64,000 nucleotides of DNA from Actinoplanes derwentensis (GCF_900104725.1 NZ_LT629758.1:806001-870000), one strand, 5' to 3'. Shown: positions 51,463 to 61,700, counted from the stretch's first letter. Program-made: numbers and translations. The notes: generated by a model not told the origin, from the letters alone.

Positions 51463-52926
51463 GTGAAACGTACGCTGCTGCTCCTGCTCGTTCTTGCTGT
51501 CGGCGGGGTCTGGCTGCTCGCCGGGGCCGGGCCGGAACCGCGCCGGGAGCAGGTGGTCTCCGCCGGTGTTCCGCTGGAAGAGGTGCATCCGGCCGGGGCC
51601 GGGCCGCATCCGGGAGTCGTCGTCGCGCACGGGTTCTCCGGGTCGGCACGGCTGATGGAACCGTTCGGGGACAGCCTGGCCGCCCGCGGCTACGTGGTGG
51701 TCCTGCTCGACTTCGCCGGGCACGGGGCCAACACCGGACCGCTGCCGGATCAGACCGCGGGCACCGACGAGTCCACCCGGGTCCTGCAACACGACCTGGA
51801 CGTGGCGCTGGCCCACCTGCGGTCGCTGCCCGATGTGGACCCCGCCAGAATCGCGATGGTCGGGCATTCGATGGGCGCGGGTGCGGTCACCCGGTACGCG
51901 GCCGATCACCCGGATGTCACCGCGACCGTGGCGATCTCCCTGCCGGGCGCGGGCGCCGCCTCCCCTCAGGGCCCGGCGCGGCTGCTCGCCATCGTGGGCG
52001 GGCTGGAGTTCCCCGGTTTCCGCTCGGCCGCCACGACCGTCACTGATCAGCGCGACGACCGTGCGCTCCGCGTCATCCCGGGCGTCGAGCACATCACCGT
52101 CCTGTATGCGCCGGAGACTCACCGGCAGACGGTGGCCTGGCTGGACAGCGCGTTCGGCCTGCCGGGCGACGCCGCGATCCCGTTCCCGGCCAGGCGGCTG
52201 TTCGGGGCGGCGCTGCTGGTGCTGGCCTTCCTGATCGGGTTCCACCCGCTCACCGCGTTGCTCTCCGGCCGGGCTGCCAGCCCGAGGAGCCGGGCTGCCG
52301 GCCCGCGCCCAGGAGCGCCGGGGATGCCCCGGCTCGGGATGACGGTGCTGGTCAGCGGAGTCGCGGCGGTGGCCGGGGTGGTGGTGGCCCGGTTCCTGCC
52401 GACCACCGATCTGCCCATCGCGATCGCCGGGTACGTCATCGGCTACGCCACCGTCACGGGGGCACTGCTCCTGCTGTACGGGGTCAGGCGTCCCGAGTCC
52501 CCGGCGGTCAGCAGTCTGCGGCTGTTGCCGGTCGTGCCCTACGCGATCGTCGCCATCGCCGTACCCGTGCATCTGGGGTTGACCCATGCCGTGCCGGTCG
52601 GCGACCGCTGGTGGCTGCTTCTGATCATGTGGGCCGCCTTCGCCCTGATCTCCTACGCGGCCGAACGGATCGCCGCCGGTTCCACAGTGCTCCTGCTGGC
52701 GATCTCGGCGGTATTCGTGGTCGTCCTGGCCGCCGCGGCCGTCGCCGGACTGGTCAGCAGTTTTGTGGTCCTCGCCCTGTTCCCGCTGGTCGGGCTGTTC
52801 CTCTGGCAGGCGTTGTGGAGCGCGATCCTGCACCGGTTCGCGGCGCCGGCCTGGCTGATCGCCCTGACCGGCGCCGTCGTCCTGTCCTGGCCGCTGGCCG
52901 TCACACTGCCGCTGGTGAGTTCCTGA
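51463..52926 (+). CDS. Alpha/beta hydrolase fused to a multi-pass membrane domain
   Basis: A 487 aa protein. An N-terminal signal-anchor (TLLLLLVLAVGGVWLLAGAG) leads into a hydrolase domain (HGFSGSARLMEPFGDSLAAR, nucleophile elbow VGHSMGAGAV near residue 140, and a late His in GVEHITVLYAPETHRQ). Seven or so transmembrane segments fill residues 245-487. The catalytic domain is probably outside the cell. GTG at 51463 follows GGGGGACC. The substrate is unknown. Dienelactone-hydrolase-like and lipase-like functions are possible. Confidence 0.82.
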   Translation: MKRTLLLLLVLAVGGVWLLAGAGPEPRREQVVSAGVPLEEVHPAGAGPHPGVVVAHGFSGSARLMEPFGDSLAARGYVVVLLDFAGHGANTGPLPDQTAGTDESTRVLQHDLDVALAHLRSLPDVDPARIAMVGHSMGAGAVTRYAADHPDVTATVAISLPGAGAASPQGPARLLAIVGGLEFPGFRSAATTVTDQRDDRALRVIPGVEHITVLYAPETHRQTVAWLDSAFGLPGDAAIPFPARRLFGAALLVLAFLIGFHPLTALLSGRAASPRSRAAGPRPGAPGMPRLGMTVLVSGVAAVAGVVVARFLPTTDLPIAIAGYVIGYATVTGALLLLYGVRRPESPAVSSLRLLPVVPYAIVAIAVPVHLGLTHAVPVGDRWWLLLIMWAAFALISYAAERIAAGSTVLLLAISAVFVVVLAAAAVAGLVSSFVVLALFPLVGLFLWQALWSAILHRFAAPAWLIALTGAVVLSWPLAVTLPLVSS

Positions 52927-53527
52927 CCGGCAGGTGGCCGCCGTGTGAGTCGGCCAGGGCCTGCGCCACGGTCACCGCGTCGGCGTCGGCGATGTCGGCC
53001 GGGTACTCCGGCAGCAGGTCGTCCCACACCACCAGCCACGATCCCCACATCTGCGCCTGCCCCTGAGGCCGGGCGAAGAACCACACGTGCAGGTGCGCCG
53101 CCCCGTCCCCGAACCGGTAGACGTGCGACCGGGTGATGTGCGGCAGCGCCTGCACGTGACGCGCGATCCTGGTGGTCAGCAGCCCCAGTTCGGCGGCGAG
53201 TTCGTCGGGCAGATCCTCGAGGTCGTAGTGATCACGCGGATGCAGCATCAGCACCAGCGGCACCCCGACCCCGCCGACCCGGGTCAGCCGCCACCGCTCG
53301 TTCAGCCAGATGCCCTGGTCCCGGTTCCGGCAGCTGCCGCAGTCCGCCGGATCCTCGCCGTGCCGGTCGGGTTCCGGCAGCACCGGCGGCCGCAACGGGG
53401 TGACCCGCAGCCCGTCCTGTTCGAACGGGCTGATCTCCCACATCGTCATCCGGGCGAGTGGCAGCCGCCGCTCGCTGTCGGTCACGGTGAGGGCGTGGTC
53501 GTGGAACTGTTCGGGGCTCAACGGCAT
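52901..53527 (-). CDS. HIT-like nucleotidyl hydrolase/transferase
   Basis: A 208 aa protein. The catalytic HIT-type triad appears as HLHVWFFARP near residues 144-153, preceded by VLMLHPRDHYDLEDLPDELA. Two Cys in DCGSCRNRD may bind zinc, as in GalT-like members. It overlaps the end of the convergent hydrolase-membrane gene by 26 bp. The substrate is unknown. Confidence 0.78.
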   Translation of the reverse strand: MPLSPEQFHDHALTVTDSERRLPLARMTMWEISPFEQDGLRVTPLRPPVLPEPDRHGEDPADCGSCRNRDQGIWLNERWRLTRVGGVGVPLVLMLHPRDHYDLEDLPDELAAELGLLTTRIARHVQALPHITRSHVYRFGDGAAHLHVWFFARPQGQAQMWGSWLVVWDDLLPEYPADIADADAVTVAQALADSHGGHLPVRNSPAAV

Positions 53528-53608
53528 GGCCGGAAGGATAAACCGCGCGGGCCGGCTGCCGATGGTCCTGGTGTCGAGAAGTCGTCACCTGATCGCTGGG
53601 AGTGCTCC

Positions 53609-54067
53609 GTGGTGCAGCAGCCGCCGTCCTCGGCCAAGCCGACGGCCGCCTTCGTCGGGGCTTCCTGGGCGGCTCTCGCCCTGGGCATCCTGGCGTTCGT
53701 GGTGGGTCTGTGGAACGCCACGATGGACCGCTCCGAGAAGGGCTTCTACGGAGCGGTCCTGGTCCTCGGCCTGTTCGCCGCCGTCTCCCTGCAGAAGTCG
53801 GTGCGGGACCGCACCGAGGGCCTGCCGGTCTCGGTGCTGTACCTCGGCCTGTCCTGGTCGGTGGTCGGCATCGCCGTGATCATGCTGGTGGTCGGCCTGT
53901 GGAACAGCGGCCTGGAACTGAGCGAGAAGGGCTTCTACGGCCTCGCGTTCGCGATGACCCTGTTCGCGGCGGTCGCCGTGCAGAAGAACGTGCGCGACAA
54001 CCTGCAGCACCAGGCGGCGCCGGAGCCTTACCGGGCCCGGGGCAACGGCATCACCGATCTGCCCTGA
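53609..54067 (+). CDS. YiaA/YiaB-family inner membrane protein
   Basis: A 152 aa protein made of two tandem copies of the YiaAB unit. Each has two helices: ALALGILAFVVGLWNATMDR then SEKGFYGAVLVLGLFAAVSL, and SWSVVGIAVIMLVVGLWNSG then SEKGFYGLAFAMTLFAAVAV. GTG at 53609 (or the next GTG at 53612) follows GGGAG. The role is unknown. Its 3' end overlaps the convergent MFS gene by 40 bp. Confidence 0.88.
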   Translation: MVQQPPSSAKPTAAFVGASWAALALGILAFVVGLWNATMDRSEKGFYGAVLVLGLFAAVSLQKSVRDRTEGLPVSVLYLGLSWSVVGIAVIMLVVGLWNSGLELSEKGFYGLAFAMTLFAAVAVQKNVRDNLQHQAAPEPYRARGNGITDLP

Positions 54068-55242
54068 CGGTCCAGGGCGAAACTCACCGCCGCCAGCAGT
54101 AGACCCGCGACGCTGAGGATCACGCCGGTCCACGCGGGCGCGAGGTAGCCGAACCCGCGGGCGATCACCAGACCGCCGAGGGCCGCGCCGATGCTGTTGG
54201 CGACGTTCATCGCCGACTGGTTGACCGCGGCGCCCATCAGCTGGGCGCCGGGCGCCACCGTGATCAGCCGGGCCTGCAGTGCCGGGCCGAGGAACAGGCT
54301 GGTGCCGCCGACCAGGAACGCGCCGACGAACAGCCCGGCCGTGGTCGACGCGAACAGGGCGAAGAACAGGATCGCGAAGATCACCGCGGTGAAGCCGATC
54401 AGCAGCGCCCGCCGCAGGTCCCGGTCGGCGAACCAGCCGCCGAGTGCGTTGCCGATGGTCATGCCGAGACCGAAGGCCACCAGCACCCACGGCACCGTGC
54501 CCGCCCCGAATCCGGCGACCTCGGTGGTGACCGGGGCGATGTAGCTGTTGACCGCGAAGAAGCCGGCGAACCCGATCGCCGCGGTGGCCGCCACCAGCCA
54601 CACCTGCGGACGGGCCAGGATTCGCAACTCGGCACGGGCCGACCCGGACGCGGCGGCGGGTACCTCGGGCACACTCGCGGCCACCGCGAGCAGCGTCAGG
54701 ACGAAGACCCCGGCGATCACCGCGTACGAGACGCGCCAGCCGGCGTTCTGTCCGAGACTGGTCATCGCGGGGACGCCGATGAGGTTGGCGATGGTCAGGC
54801 CACCGAGTACCACCGCGTACCCGCGCGCCTCCTTGCCCTTGCCCATCAGCGACGCGGCCAGCAGGCCGGCGGCACCGAAGTAGGCGCCGTGCGGCAGCGC
54901 CGCGACGAACCGCGCGACCAGGACCAGGCCGAACGTGGGGGCCAGGGCGGAGGCGGCGGTTCCGGCGGCGAACAGCACGAGAAGAATGAGGACCAGGCGC
55001 TTGCGGCGCCAGCGTGCGGTCAGCGCGGCGATCAGCGGTGCACCGGCGACGACACCGAGGGCGTACGCGGTGATGGTCCAGCCCGCATGCGCGACCTCGC
55101 CGGCGGAGGTGCCGCCGAGCAGGTCACGGGCGATGTCCGGCAGCAGTCCCATGGCGACGAACTCGGTCAGGCCGATGGCGACGCCGCCGAGTGCGAGGGC
55201 GAACAGCGCGGTCCAGCGGTGGCGGGCGGTGAGGTGCTCCAT
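54028..55242 (-). CDS. MFS transporter (DHA1, arabinose-efflux/Cmx type)
   Basis: A 404 aa 12-helix transporter. Features are GLTEFVAMGLLPDIARDLLG in TM1, LTARWRRKRLVLILLVLF (motif A-like), and GPALQARLITVAPGAQLMGA late in the protein. ATG at 55242 is preferred; a TTG at 55260 would add six residues. No clear ribosome site, so it may be leaderless. It diverges from a ROK regulator, with a palindrome between them that probably controls it. Confidence 0.9.
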   Translation of the reverse strand: MEHLTARHRWTALFALALGGVAIGLTEFVAMGLLPDIARDLLGGTSAGEVAHAGWTITAYALGVVAGAPLIAALTARWRRKRLVLILLVLFAAGTAASALAPTFGLVLVARFVAALPHGAYFGAAGLLAASLMGKGKEARGYAVVLGGLTIANLIGVPAMTSLGQNAGWRVSYAVIAGVFVLTLLAVAASVPEVPAAASGSARAELRILARPQVWLVAATAAIGFAGFFAVNSYIAPVTTEVAGFGAGTVPWVLVAFGLGMTIGNALGGWFADRDLRRALLIGFTAVIFAILFFALFASTTAGLFVGAFLVGGTSLFLGPALQARLITVAPGAQLMGAAVNQSAMNVANSIGAALGGLVIARGFGYLAPAWTGVILSVAGLLLAAVSFALDRQGRSVMPLPRAR

Positions 55243-55256
55243 GATCCGGGACTTTA

Positions 55257-55269
55257 GCAACGCCGTTGC
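55257..55269. promoter_or_regulatory. Inverted repeat GCAAC-GCC-GTTGC
   Basis: A 5-3-5 palindrome in the 52 bp between the divergent MFS and ROK genes. Candidate ROK operator overlapping both promoters. Confidence 0.6.
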
Positions 55270-55294
55270 AAAACCCTCCAGCTAAGGTGACCGG

Positions 55295-56362
55295 GTGCAC
55301 CAGACCTTCCTCCGCAGCTACAACGAAGCCTTGGTGCTCGCCCTGGCTCGGGCCACCCCCACCTTCGAACGCGGCGACGTCGCCAAAGCCACCGGCCTCA
55401 CCCCGCAGGCCGTCTCCAAAGTCCTGGCCCGCCTGCTCGACGACGGGGTCGTCGTCTCCGCCGGAGAGCGCCGCCCCGCCACCGGCCGCGCCGCCGCCGT
55501 CTACGAACTGGTGCCCGGCAGCCGCCACGCCATCGGCGCGCACGTCTCCCGCCGCAGCCTGCGCCTGGCCCTGACCGACCTGGCCGGCACCGTCCTCGAC
55601 GCGTCGGTCACCCCGCTGCCCGGCGACTTCACCCCCGGCCAGCTCGTCGACGCCCTCACCGAGCAGGTCAAACTCCTGCGCAACGGCCACGACCGGCTCA
55701 CCGGCGTCGGCATCGGCATGATCGGCCCGCTCGACCACGCCGCCGGCACCGTCCGCGACGCCCACCGGCTGCGCCACTGGCACGACGTCCCGCTCGCGGC
55801 CCTCGCGCACCGGGCTCTCGGCCTGCCCGTGCACCTGGACAAGGACGCCACCGCCGGAGTCACCGCCGAAGCGTGGCGGCGCGGCCCCGGTTTCCGCGAC
55901 GCCGCCCTGATCATGGTCGAGTCCGGTGTCGGCGCCGGCCTGTGGCTCAACGGCACCGCCCACCGCGGCACGCACACCAATGCCGGCGAGTTCGGCCACT
56001 CGGTGATCCAGCTCGACGGCCCGCCGTGCGTGTGCGGCCGGCACGGCTGCCTGGAAGCCATGCACGACCAGGCGATCAAGGCCGGCGACGTCGACCTGGC
56101 CGCCCGGATCCTCGGGATCGGCATCGTCAACCTGCTGCAGACCCTCGACCTCGGGCACGTCGTGCTGGCCGGAACCGACCTGCTCCGGCACGGTCCGGTC
56201 TACCTCGACACGATCACCCGGGCGGTCCGCACCCAGGTGCCGCGCGCCGACTGGCTCACCGTCGACGTGTCGCTGTCCGCGCTCGGCGCCGACGCGATAG
56301 CCGCCGGAGCGGCCATGCAGATCCTGGACGCCCGCTACGGAGTCCCCGGCCTGACCGCCTGA
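55295..56362 (+). CDS. ROK-family transcriptional regulator
   Basis: A 355 aa protein. An N-terminal winged helix (FERGDVAKATGLTPQAVSKV then LARLLDDGVVVSAGERRPAT) precedes a ROK sugar-kinase-like domain. The zinc-binding Cys/His cluster is kept in CVCGRHGCLEAMHDQ (about residues 246-260), and GVGAGLWLNGTAHRGTHTNA is the sugar-site loop. The GTG at 55295 is plausible. It precedes an SIS-domain isomerase-like gene by 23 bp and is divergent from an MFS transporter. I infer that it regulates uptake and use of an amino sugar. Confidence 0.92.
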   Translation: MHQTFLRSYNEALVLALARATPTFERGDVAKATGLTPQAVSKVLARLLDDGVVVSAGERRPATGRAAAVYELVPGSRHAIGAHVSRRSLRLALTDLAGTVLDASVTPLPGDFTPGQLVDALTEQVKLLRNGHDRLTGVGIGMIGPLDHAAGTVRDAHRLRHWHDVPLAALAHRALGLPVHLDKDATAGVTAEAWRRGPGFRDAALIMVESGVGAGLWLNGTAHRGTHTNAGEFGHSVIQLDGPPCVCGRHGCLEAMHDQAIKAGDVDLAARILGIGIVNLLQTLDLGHVVLAGTDLLRHGPVYLDTITRAVRTQVPRADWLTVDVSLSALGADAIAAGAAMQILDARYGVPGLTA

Positions 56363-56385
56363 CCAAGCCCGGTAGCGTGCTGATC

Positions 56386-57447
56386 ATGAGTAGCTTCACC
56401 CGCGCGGAGATCGAACAGCAGCCGGCCATGTGGCGGGCCACCCGTGACGTGGTGGCCGACCGGCGGATCGAAATCGGTCCCGGCACGCGGGTGGTGCTGA
56501 CCGGGGCCGGGACCTCGGCGTACGCCGGTGAACTGCTCGCCCCGGAACTGAGCCGCATCCTCGTACGCCCGATCGAGGCCATCGCGACCACCGACATCGT
56601 CGCGGACCCCGCGACGGTGACCATCGGTGACCGCCCGTTGTTGCTGGTGTCCTTCGCCCGCAGCGGCAACAGCCCCGAATCGCTCGCCGCCGTCGCGCTC
56701 GCCCCACACGCCCGCCACCTGATCATCACCTGCAACGCCGACGGCGAACTGGCCCGCCGCTACCGGGCTGCCGACAACGCCGACGTGATCGTGCTGCCGC
56801 CGGAGACCAACGACCGCGGTTTCGCCATGACCTCGTCGTTCACCAGCATGATCCTGGCCGCCTACCTGCTGCTCGCCGGCTCCTCTCCGACCGCCGTCGA
56901 CGACCTCGCCGCCTCCGCGGAGTCGGTGCTCGCCGCGGCCGGCACCATCACCGAAGCGGTCACCGCGCTCCGCCCCGACCGTATCGTCTACCTCGGATCG
57001 GGCGGTCTGAAAGGGCTCGCGCACGAGGCCGCCCTGAAATGTCTCGAACTCACCGCCGGTGACATCCCGGCCCTGGGGGAGTCCACGCTCGCGTTCCGGC
57101 ACGGCCCCAAATCGGTGCTGACCCCGCAGACGCTCGCGATCGTCTTCGCCTCCGGCGACGCCTACCGGCGTGCTTACGACCTCGATCTGGTACGGGAACT
57201 CACGGTCACGCTGGGTCCCGAACGAGTGATCGTGATCAGCTCCACCCCGCCGGAAGCCGCCGCCACCCACTGGCCGGTCCCGCGCCCCGACGGCCTCCCC
57301 GACGTCCTGTGGGCACTGGCCGCGGTGATCCCGGCCCAGCTCACCGCCTTGACATGCTCGCTGAACCTCGGCCACACCCCCGACAACCCGTTCCCCGGCG
57401 GCGAGGTCAACCGGGTGGTCCAGGGAGTCACCATCCACCCGTTCTGA
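56386..57447 (+). CDS. SIS-domain sugar isomerase/deaminase-like protein (AgaS/GlmS-like)
   Basis: A 353 aa protein with two SIS domains. The first shows VVLTGAGTSAYAGELLAPEL and LLVSFARSGNSPESLAAVAL (about residues 38-110); the second RIVYLGSGGLKGLAHEAALK and GESTLAFRHGPKSVL, an AgaS-type signature with a catalytic-type Glu and His. It should isomerise or deaminate an aminosugar phosphate. ATG at 56386 follows the ROK gene closely and is probably co-transcribed with it. Confidence 0.88.
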   Translation: MSSFTRAEIEQQPAMWRATRDVVADRRIEIGPGTRVVLTGAGTSAYAGELLAPELSRILVRPIEAIATTDIVADPATVTIGDRPLLLVSFARSGNSPESLAAVALAPHARHLIITCNADGELARRYRAADNADVIVLPPETNDRGFAMTSSFTSMILAAYLLLAGSSPTAVDDLAASAESVLAAAGTITEAVTALRPDRIVYLGSGGLKGLAHEAALKCLELTAGDIPALGESTLAFRHGPKSVLTPQTLAIVFASGDAYRRAYDLDLVRELTVTLGPERVIVISSTPPEAAATHWPVPRPDGLPDVLWALAAVIPAQLTALTCSLNLGHTPDNPFPGGEVNRVVQGVTIHPF

Positions 57448-57472
57448 GACACGCCGTGGCACCATCGTCGCC

Positions 57473-57883
57473 ATGGCAACGTATGAGGTCGCGGTGATTC
57501 TCCTCGTCGATTCCTCGGGTGCGGTGCTGATGCAGCACCGCGACGACCGGACACCGGTCTCACCGAATCAGTGGGGCCTGCCGGGCGGCCACGTCGAGCC
57601 CGGCGAGACCCCGGAACAGGCGGCACACCGCGAGCTGCTGGAGGAGTCCGGCCTGACGGTGCCCGAGCTGCGCGAGTTCTGGAGCGGCCCGCGCCCGTAC
57701 GAGCCCGGTTTCCCGCACACCGTCACCGTCCACGCCTTCCACGGCACCACCGACGCCCGGCAGCAGGATGTGGTCCTCGGCGAGGGCCGCGCGATGGTCT
57801 TCGTCCCCCGCGACGAGGTCCTCGATCGCGATCTCGGCGTGACAGCGGCCGCCATCCTGCCGCTCCACCTCGGCAACGCCTAG
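57473..57883 (+). CDS. NUDIX hydrolase
   Basis: A 136 aa pyrophosphohydrolase. The full NUDIX box is present: GGHVEPGETPEQAAHRELLE then ESGL (about residues 42-65). Substrates in this group are nucleoside diphosphates linked to another moiety, including oxidised nucleotides. The start has no strong ribosome site. It lies 25 bp after the SIS gene and just before a lipid-facing membrane protein. Confidence 0.93.
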   Translation: MATYEVAVILLVDSSGAVLMQHRDDRTPVSPNQWGLPGGHVEPGETPEQAAHRELLEESGLTVPELREFWSGPRPYEPGFPHTVTVHAFHGTTDARQQDVVLGEGRAMVFVPRDEVLDRDLGVTAAAILPLHLGNA

Positions 57884-57891
57884 GAGGGCCG

Positions 57892-58728
57892 ATGACCTAC
57901 CCTCCGCCGCCCGGACAGCCGTTCTACCCGCCGCCTGTCGACCCGTATGACTCGCCGCCCGAGGCCATGCCGCCCCATGGTCAGCCCGTCCCGAGTTACC
58001 TTCCGCCGACTCAAATGCAGCCGACTCAAATGCAGCCGTTTCATATGCAGCCGGCCCAGATGCATCCGAGTCAGATGCAGCCGAATCATGGGCGGCCCGG
58101 CAGTCCTCAGCCGCGTAACGAGTCGCGGACCGTGGCGATCACCCTGGTCTCGGCGGCGATCGCGCTGACTCTCGTGATCGGTGGTGGCATCGTCTTCTAC
58201 CTGGTGGGAGCGAAATTCGGGAGCACCGCACAAGGCGGGACGGTGAGTGCCGGCCCGAGCGGGACGGTGGAGGCCGAGATCAGCATCAGCGAGCCGGACA
58301 CGCTCAACGGCAACGCCAAGATCGAAGCTGCGGAGCTGGCCTCGCTGACCACGGATCTGGAGAAGGAACTGGAAGGCTATCCGGGCGCGGCGAACGCGTT
58401 CGGGGCCGTCTACGGTTCTCTGGCCGACAAGAAGATGATCGCGGCTCTCGCGGCCGAGGTCGACATCGACGATCCGCAGCGGATGCTCGACACGGTGTTC
58501 CAATCGTTCAGCGGGAGTAACCAGCTCACCGGGGTCTCGCCGGCCAGCACCGGATCACTCGGTGGAGTGGCGCAGTGCGGCGGCACCGTCATCAGCGGAT
58601 CGGACGTGGCGATCTGCGGGTGGGCCGATGAGGGCAGCGTCGGCATGTTCCTGTTCTTCTACGAGACCGTGGTGGACGTGAAGGGCGACTTCCCCGACAT
58701 GCGAGCGGAGATCGAGACGAAGAGCTGA
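57892..58728 (+). CDS. Pro/Met/Gln-rich single-pass membrane protein
   Basis: A 278 aa protein. Residues 1-75 are proline-rich and contain five tandem pentapeptide-like QMQPT/HMQPA/QMHPS units. One transmembrane helix (AITLVSAAIALTLVIGGGIV, about 84-103) is followed by an outside domain with two Cys (AQCGGTVISGSDVAICGW) and an acidic, helical middle. ATG at 57892 follows GGAGGG. Actinobacterial proteins of this layout are common but uncharacterised. Confidence 0.78.
   Translation: MTYPPPPGQPFYPPPVDPYDSPPEAMPPHGQPVPSYLPPTQMQPTQMQPFHMQPAQMHPSQMQPNHGRPGSPQPRNESRTVAITLVSAAIALTLVIGGGIVFYLVGAKFGSTAQGGTVSAGPSGTVEAEISISEPDTLNGNAKIEAAELASLTTDLEKELEGYPGAANAFGAVYGSLADKKMIAALAAEVDIDDPQRMLDTVFQSFSGSNQLTGVSPASTGSLGGVAQCGGTVISGSDVAICGWADEGSVGMFLFFYETVVDVKGDFPDMRAEIETKS
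58006..58085 (+). repeat. Tandem 15 bp repeat in coding sequence
   Basis: About five units of CCGACTCAAATGCAG-like sequence encode the QMQPT-type repeats. The first two are nearly identical and later ones have diverged. Unit number may vary between strains. Confidence 0.7.
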
Positions 58729-58796
58729 CCGGCACGAAGCCGCCCCGAGGGACGGCTCCGCGCCGTGAAGTGCCGTGAAGTGCCGTGCCGCGCGGA

Positions 58797-61700
58797 TCAG
58801 GCCGGGGACAGTGCCCGGATCAGGGTCTCGGTGACTGTGGTGGACGGGCCCTTCGCGGTCACCCGCAGCGAGACGTGACCGGTTCTGGTCACGGCCGCCT
58901 GGTACGTGCCGTCGGTGTTGCGGACGACCGTGGTCTGCTGCCAGGTCACGCCGTCGTCGGTGGAGACGTCGAGCCGCACCGACCGGGTGCCGGACGGTGC
59001 CGTCAGGAGCACTCCGGAGCCGGCCGGGACGATGCGGACGGTGCCGAGGGTGGGCACCGCGGCCGGGTCGGTGAAGGTCCAGTCGACAGTGGTCGCCGTG
59101 GACGTGGCGAACGCCTCCGGACGGGTCTGCTCCAGGCGCAGCCGGTAGGACGCGGGGGAGCGCGTCACCCGGAAGTCTGCCTCGCCGCCGATGCCGGACT
59201 GCGCCACCTGCTCGCCGTTGCGGAACAGGGTGGTGCTCGCGGGGACATTTCCGGTCGTACCGGCGTGCCCGTCGCTGTCGCAGTTCATCGCCACCCGGAT
59301 CCGGAGCCGATCCTCGACCCAGGTGTTGCCCGCATCGGTCAGGCACGGCGCGATCACCGGATTGTTGTACGCGGCGGTGTAGCGCTTGCCGGGCTCGTAC
59401 CGCCGCGGCTCTCCGACCGTCTGAACGTCCTCGTAGTTCCCCTCCTCACGCCACTCGTAAATGTTCGTGCTCCACCGGACGCCACCTGAGGTGCTGAAGT
59501 AGCGGGTCGTGGACGGATCGGTGCTCAGCGGGGCGAACGTCAGCGGAACTCCGGGAACGTGGACCCCGGCGGACAGGTAGTACGAACTGTCGGTGGCCTG
59601 CCGGCGCATCGCACCGGTCTCGACCGCGAGGTCCCGGGCACTGACGGTACCGGCGAAACCGGTCGGCACCCGGCCCTTGACCGGCCACGCCAGGTGGTAG
59701 ACGCCGGATGCGGAGGTGTACGCCAGCCGGACCACCGAGAGCAGGGCGTCGCCGTCCGGACCGAGCTGGGCGCTGTTCAGCACACCGCCGTAACTGTTGA
59801 CCCCGTACGAGGCCCAGCCGTTCGGGGTTCGTACGCCGAAAGCGAGGGAACCGGCCTCGAACCCGGCGGCCGCGTCGGGAACCGTGGCCGTCACCGGCTT
59901 CGCGTTGCGCGTGTCGACGGTGACATCGGTCGTCGTGGTGACCGCCAGCGACGGTTGTGCGATAGCGGTGCTGTGCCAGGTGCCGTCCTCGGCTTGCCGG
60001 AAATACTGGGTGATGATCGCGTACCGGCCGGTGGGCACCCGCAGTGACAGGTCCGCCGCCCACGGATAGTCGTAGACGGTGTCGTGCTGATACGGCGTGT
60101 CCAGACCGATGACCTGGGTGTAGTGGTCTGCGGTCGGCTGCCCGTCAAAACCCACGATGTGCAGGTCGAGGTCGGCTTTCGCGGTCTCCCGGACCACTCC
60201 GACCGGAGTCGTGACGACCTGTCCACCGGCGGTGGCGGTGAGCCGCCCGCTGTGGGCGCCACCGGTCAGCGTGGCCGCGACGGTGACCCGCGCGGTCGCG
60301 GAACCACCGGCCGGCACCGTCAGCGTGGAGGCGTTCACTGTGAACGGCGCGGTCGCCCGCAGAGATACGGTCAGCGGTTCGCTGCCGAAGTTACGGTAGG
60401 TGACGTCCTTGGCGAGTTGGTCGCCCAGGCTCAGGCTCGGCGGGTCGGCCAGCAGGGTGGTGTGCACCGCGCGGGCCACGTCGACACGGCCGGCGCCCTG
60501 AGCGAACACACCGAGGCCGTCGGCTGGCCGGGCCGCACCCATCAGAGCCGCCTTGAGCTGGTCGGGAGTCCACTCGGGATGCTTCTGGGCGAGGATGGCG
60601 GCGCTTCCGGCGACGTGCGGTGAGGCGTACGACGTGCCGTTGCCGGCGTCGTACGCCTCACTGCCGACGTCACTGCTCAGCGCGTGCACGATGTCGACAC
60701 CCGGACCGGTGATCTCCGGTTTCACGGCGTCACCGTCCAGGCCCGGGCCACGGCTGGAGAACGGCGCGAGCCGGTCGTCACGGTCGACGGCACCGACGCT
60801 GAGCGCGGACGCGGCGTCAGCGGGCGAGGCGACGACGTAATCGTCACCGTTGTTCGGATCGTTGCCGTTGTTGCCCTCGTTGCCGGCGGCGACCACGAAC
60901 AACGTGCCGTACCGGTCGGTCAGCTCCTCGACCGCGGTCTCCAGCGGATCGTTGCCCGGCGTGTTCGGGAAGCCGAGGCTCATGTTGACGACCTTGGCGT
61001 GCTGGGTGCCGGCGGTCCACTCCATCGCGGCGATCACCGCGGACTCGGTGACGTCCCAGTCGCCGACCTTCGCCGAGACCAGCCGCACACCCGGCGCGAC
61101 ACCACGGTAGCGGCCTTCGGAGGCGGCCCCGGTGCCGGCCAGGATCGAGGCGACCGCGGTGCCGTGCCCCATCAGGTCGTGCACGTCCGTGCTGGTCGGG
61201 ACGCCGGTGGAGAAGTCGGTCTGCGCGGCGACGATGGGCGCCAGGTCCGGGTGGGTGGCGTCGACACCGGAGTCGATGACACCGACGGTCACCCCCGCGC
61301 CGGTCAGGCCCTCCTGCCAGGCGAGCGTGGCGCCGATCTGCTGGACGCCGTCGGCGGCGGTGAACCTCCCCTTGGCGTCGAGCCAGACCTTGCCCCGGTC
61401 GGCCCACGACTGCCAAACCCGGGCAAGATCTTTTTTGGGCGTACGTACGGCGACAGCACTGATGCTGGGCAGACTCCGCACCCGGGCACCGCTCGGCACC
61501 GCACCACCGCTGGTGATCAGCGGCAGGTCGGCGCGCCGGTCGTCATAACCGGCCGCGATCAACCCGGTCACGTCGAACAGCCGCTCGTCGAGCCGCCCGG
61601 CCCGCAACAGCGGCAGCGCGTCGGCCGGAACGACCCGGGTCCGGCCGCCGACGGTACTGGTCGCGGTGGGAATCCCGGCCCGCCCGGGCCCCGGAGTGAC

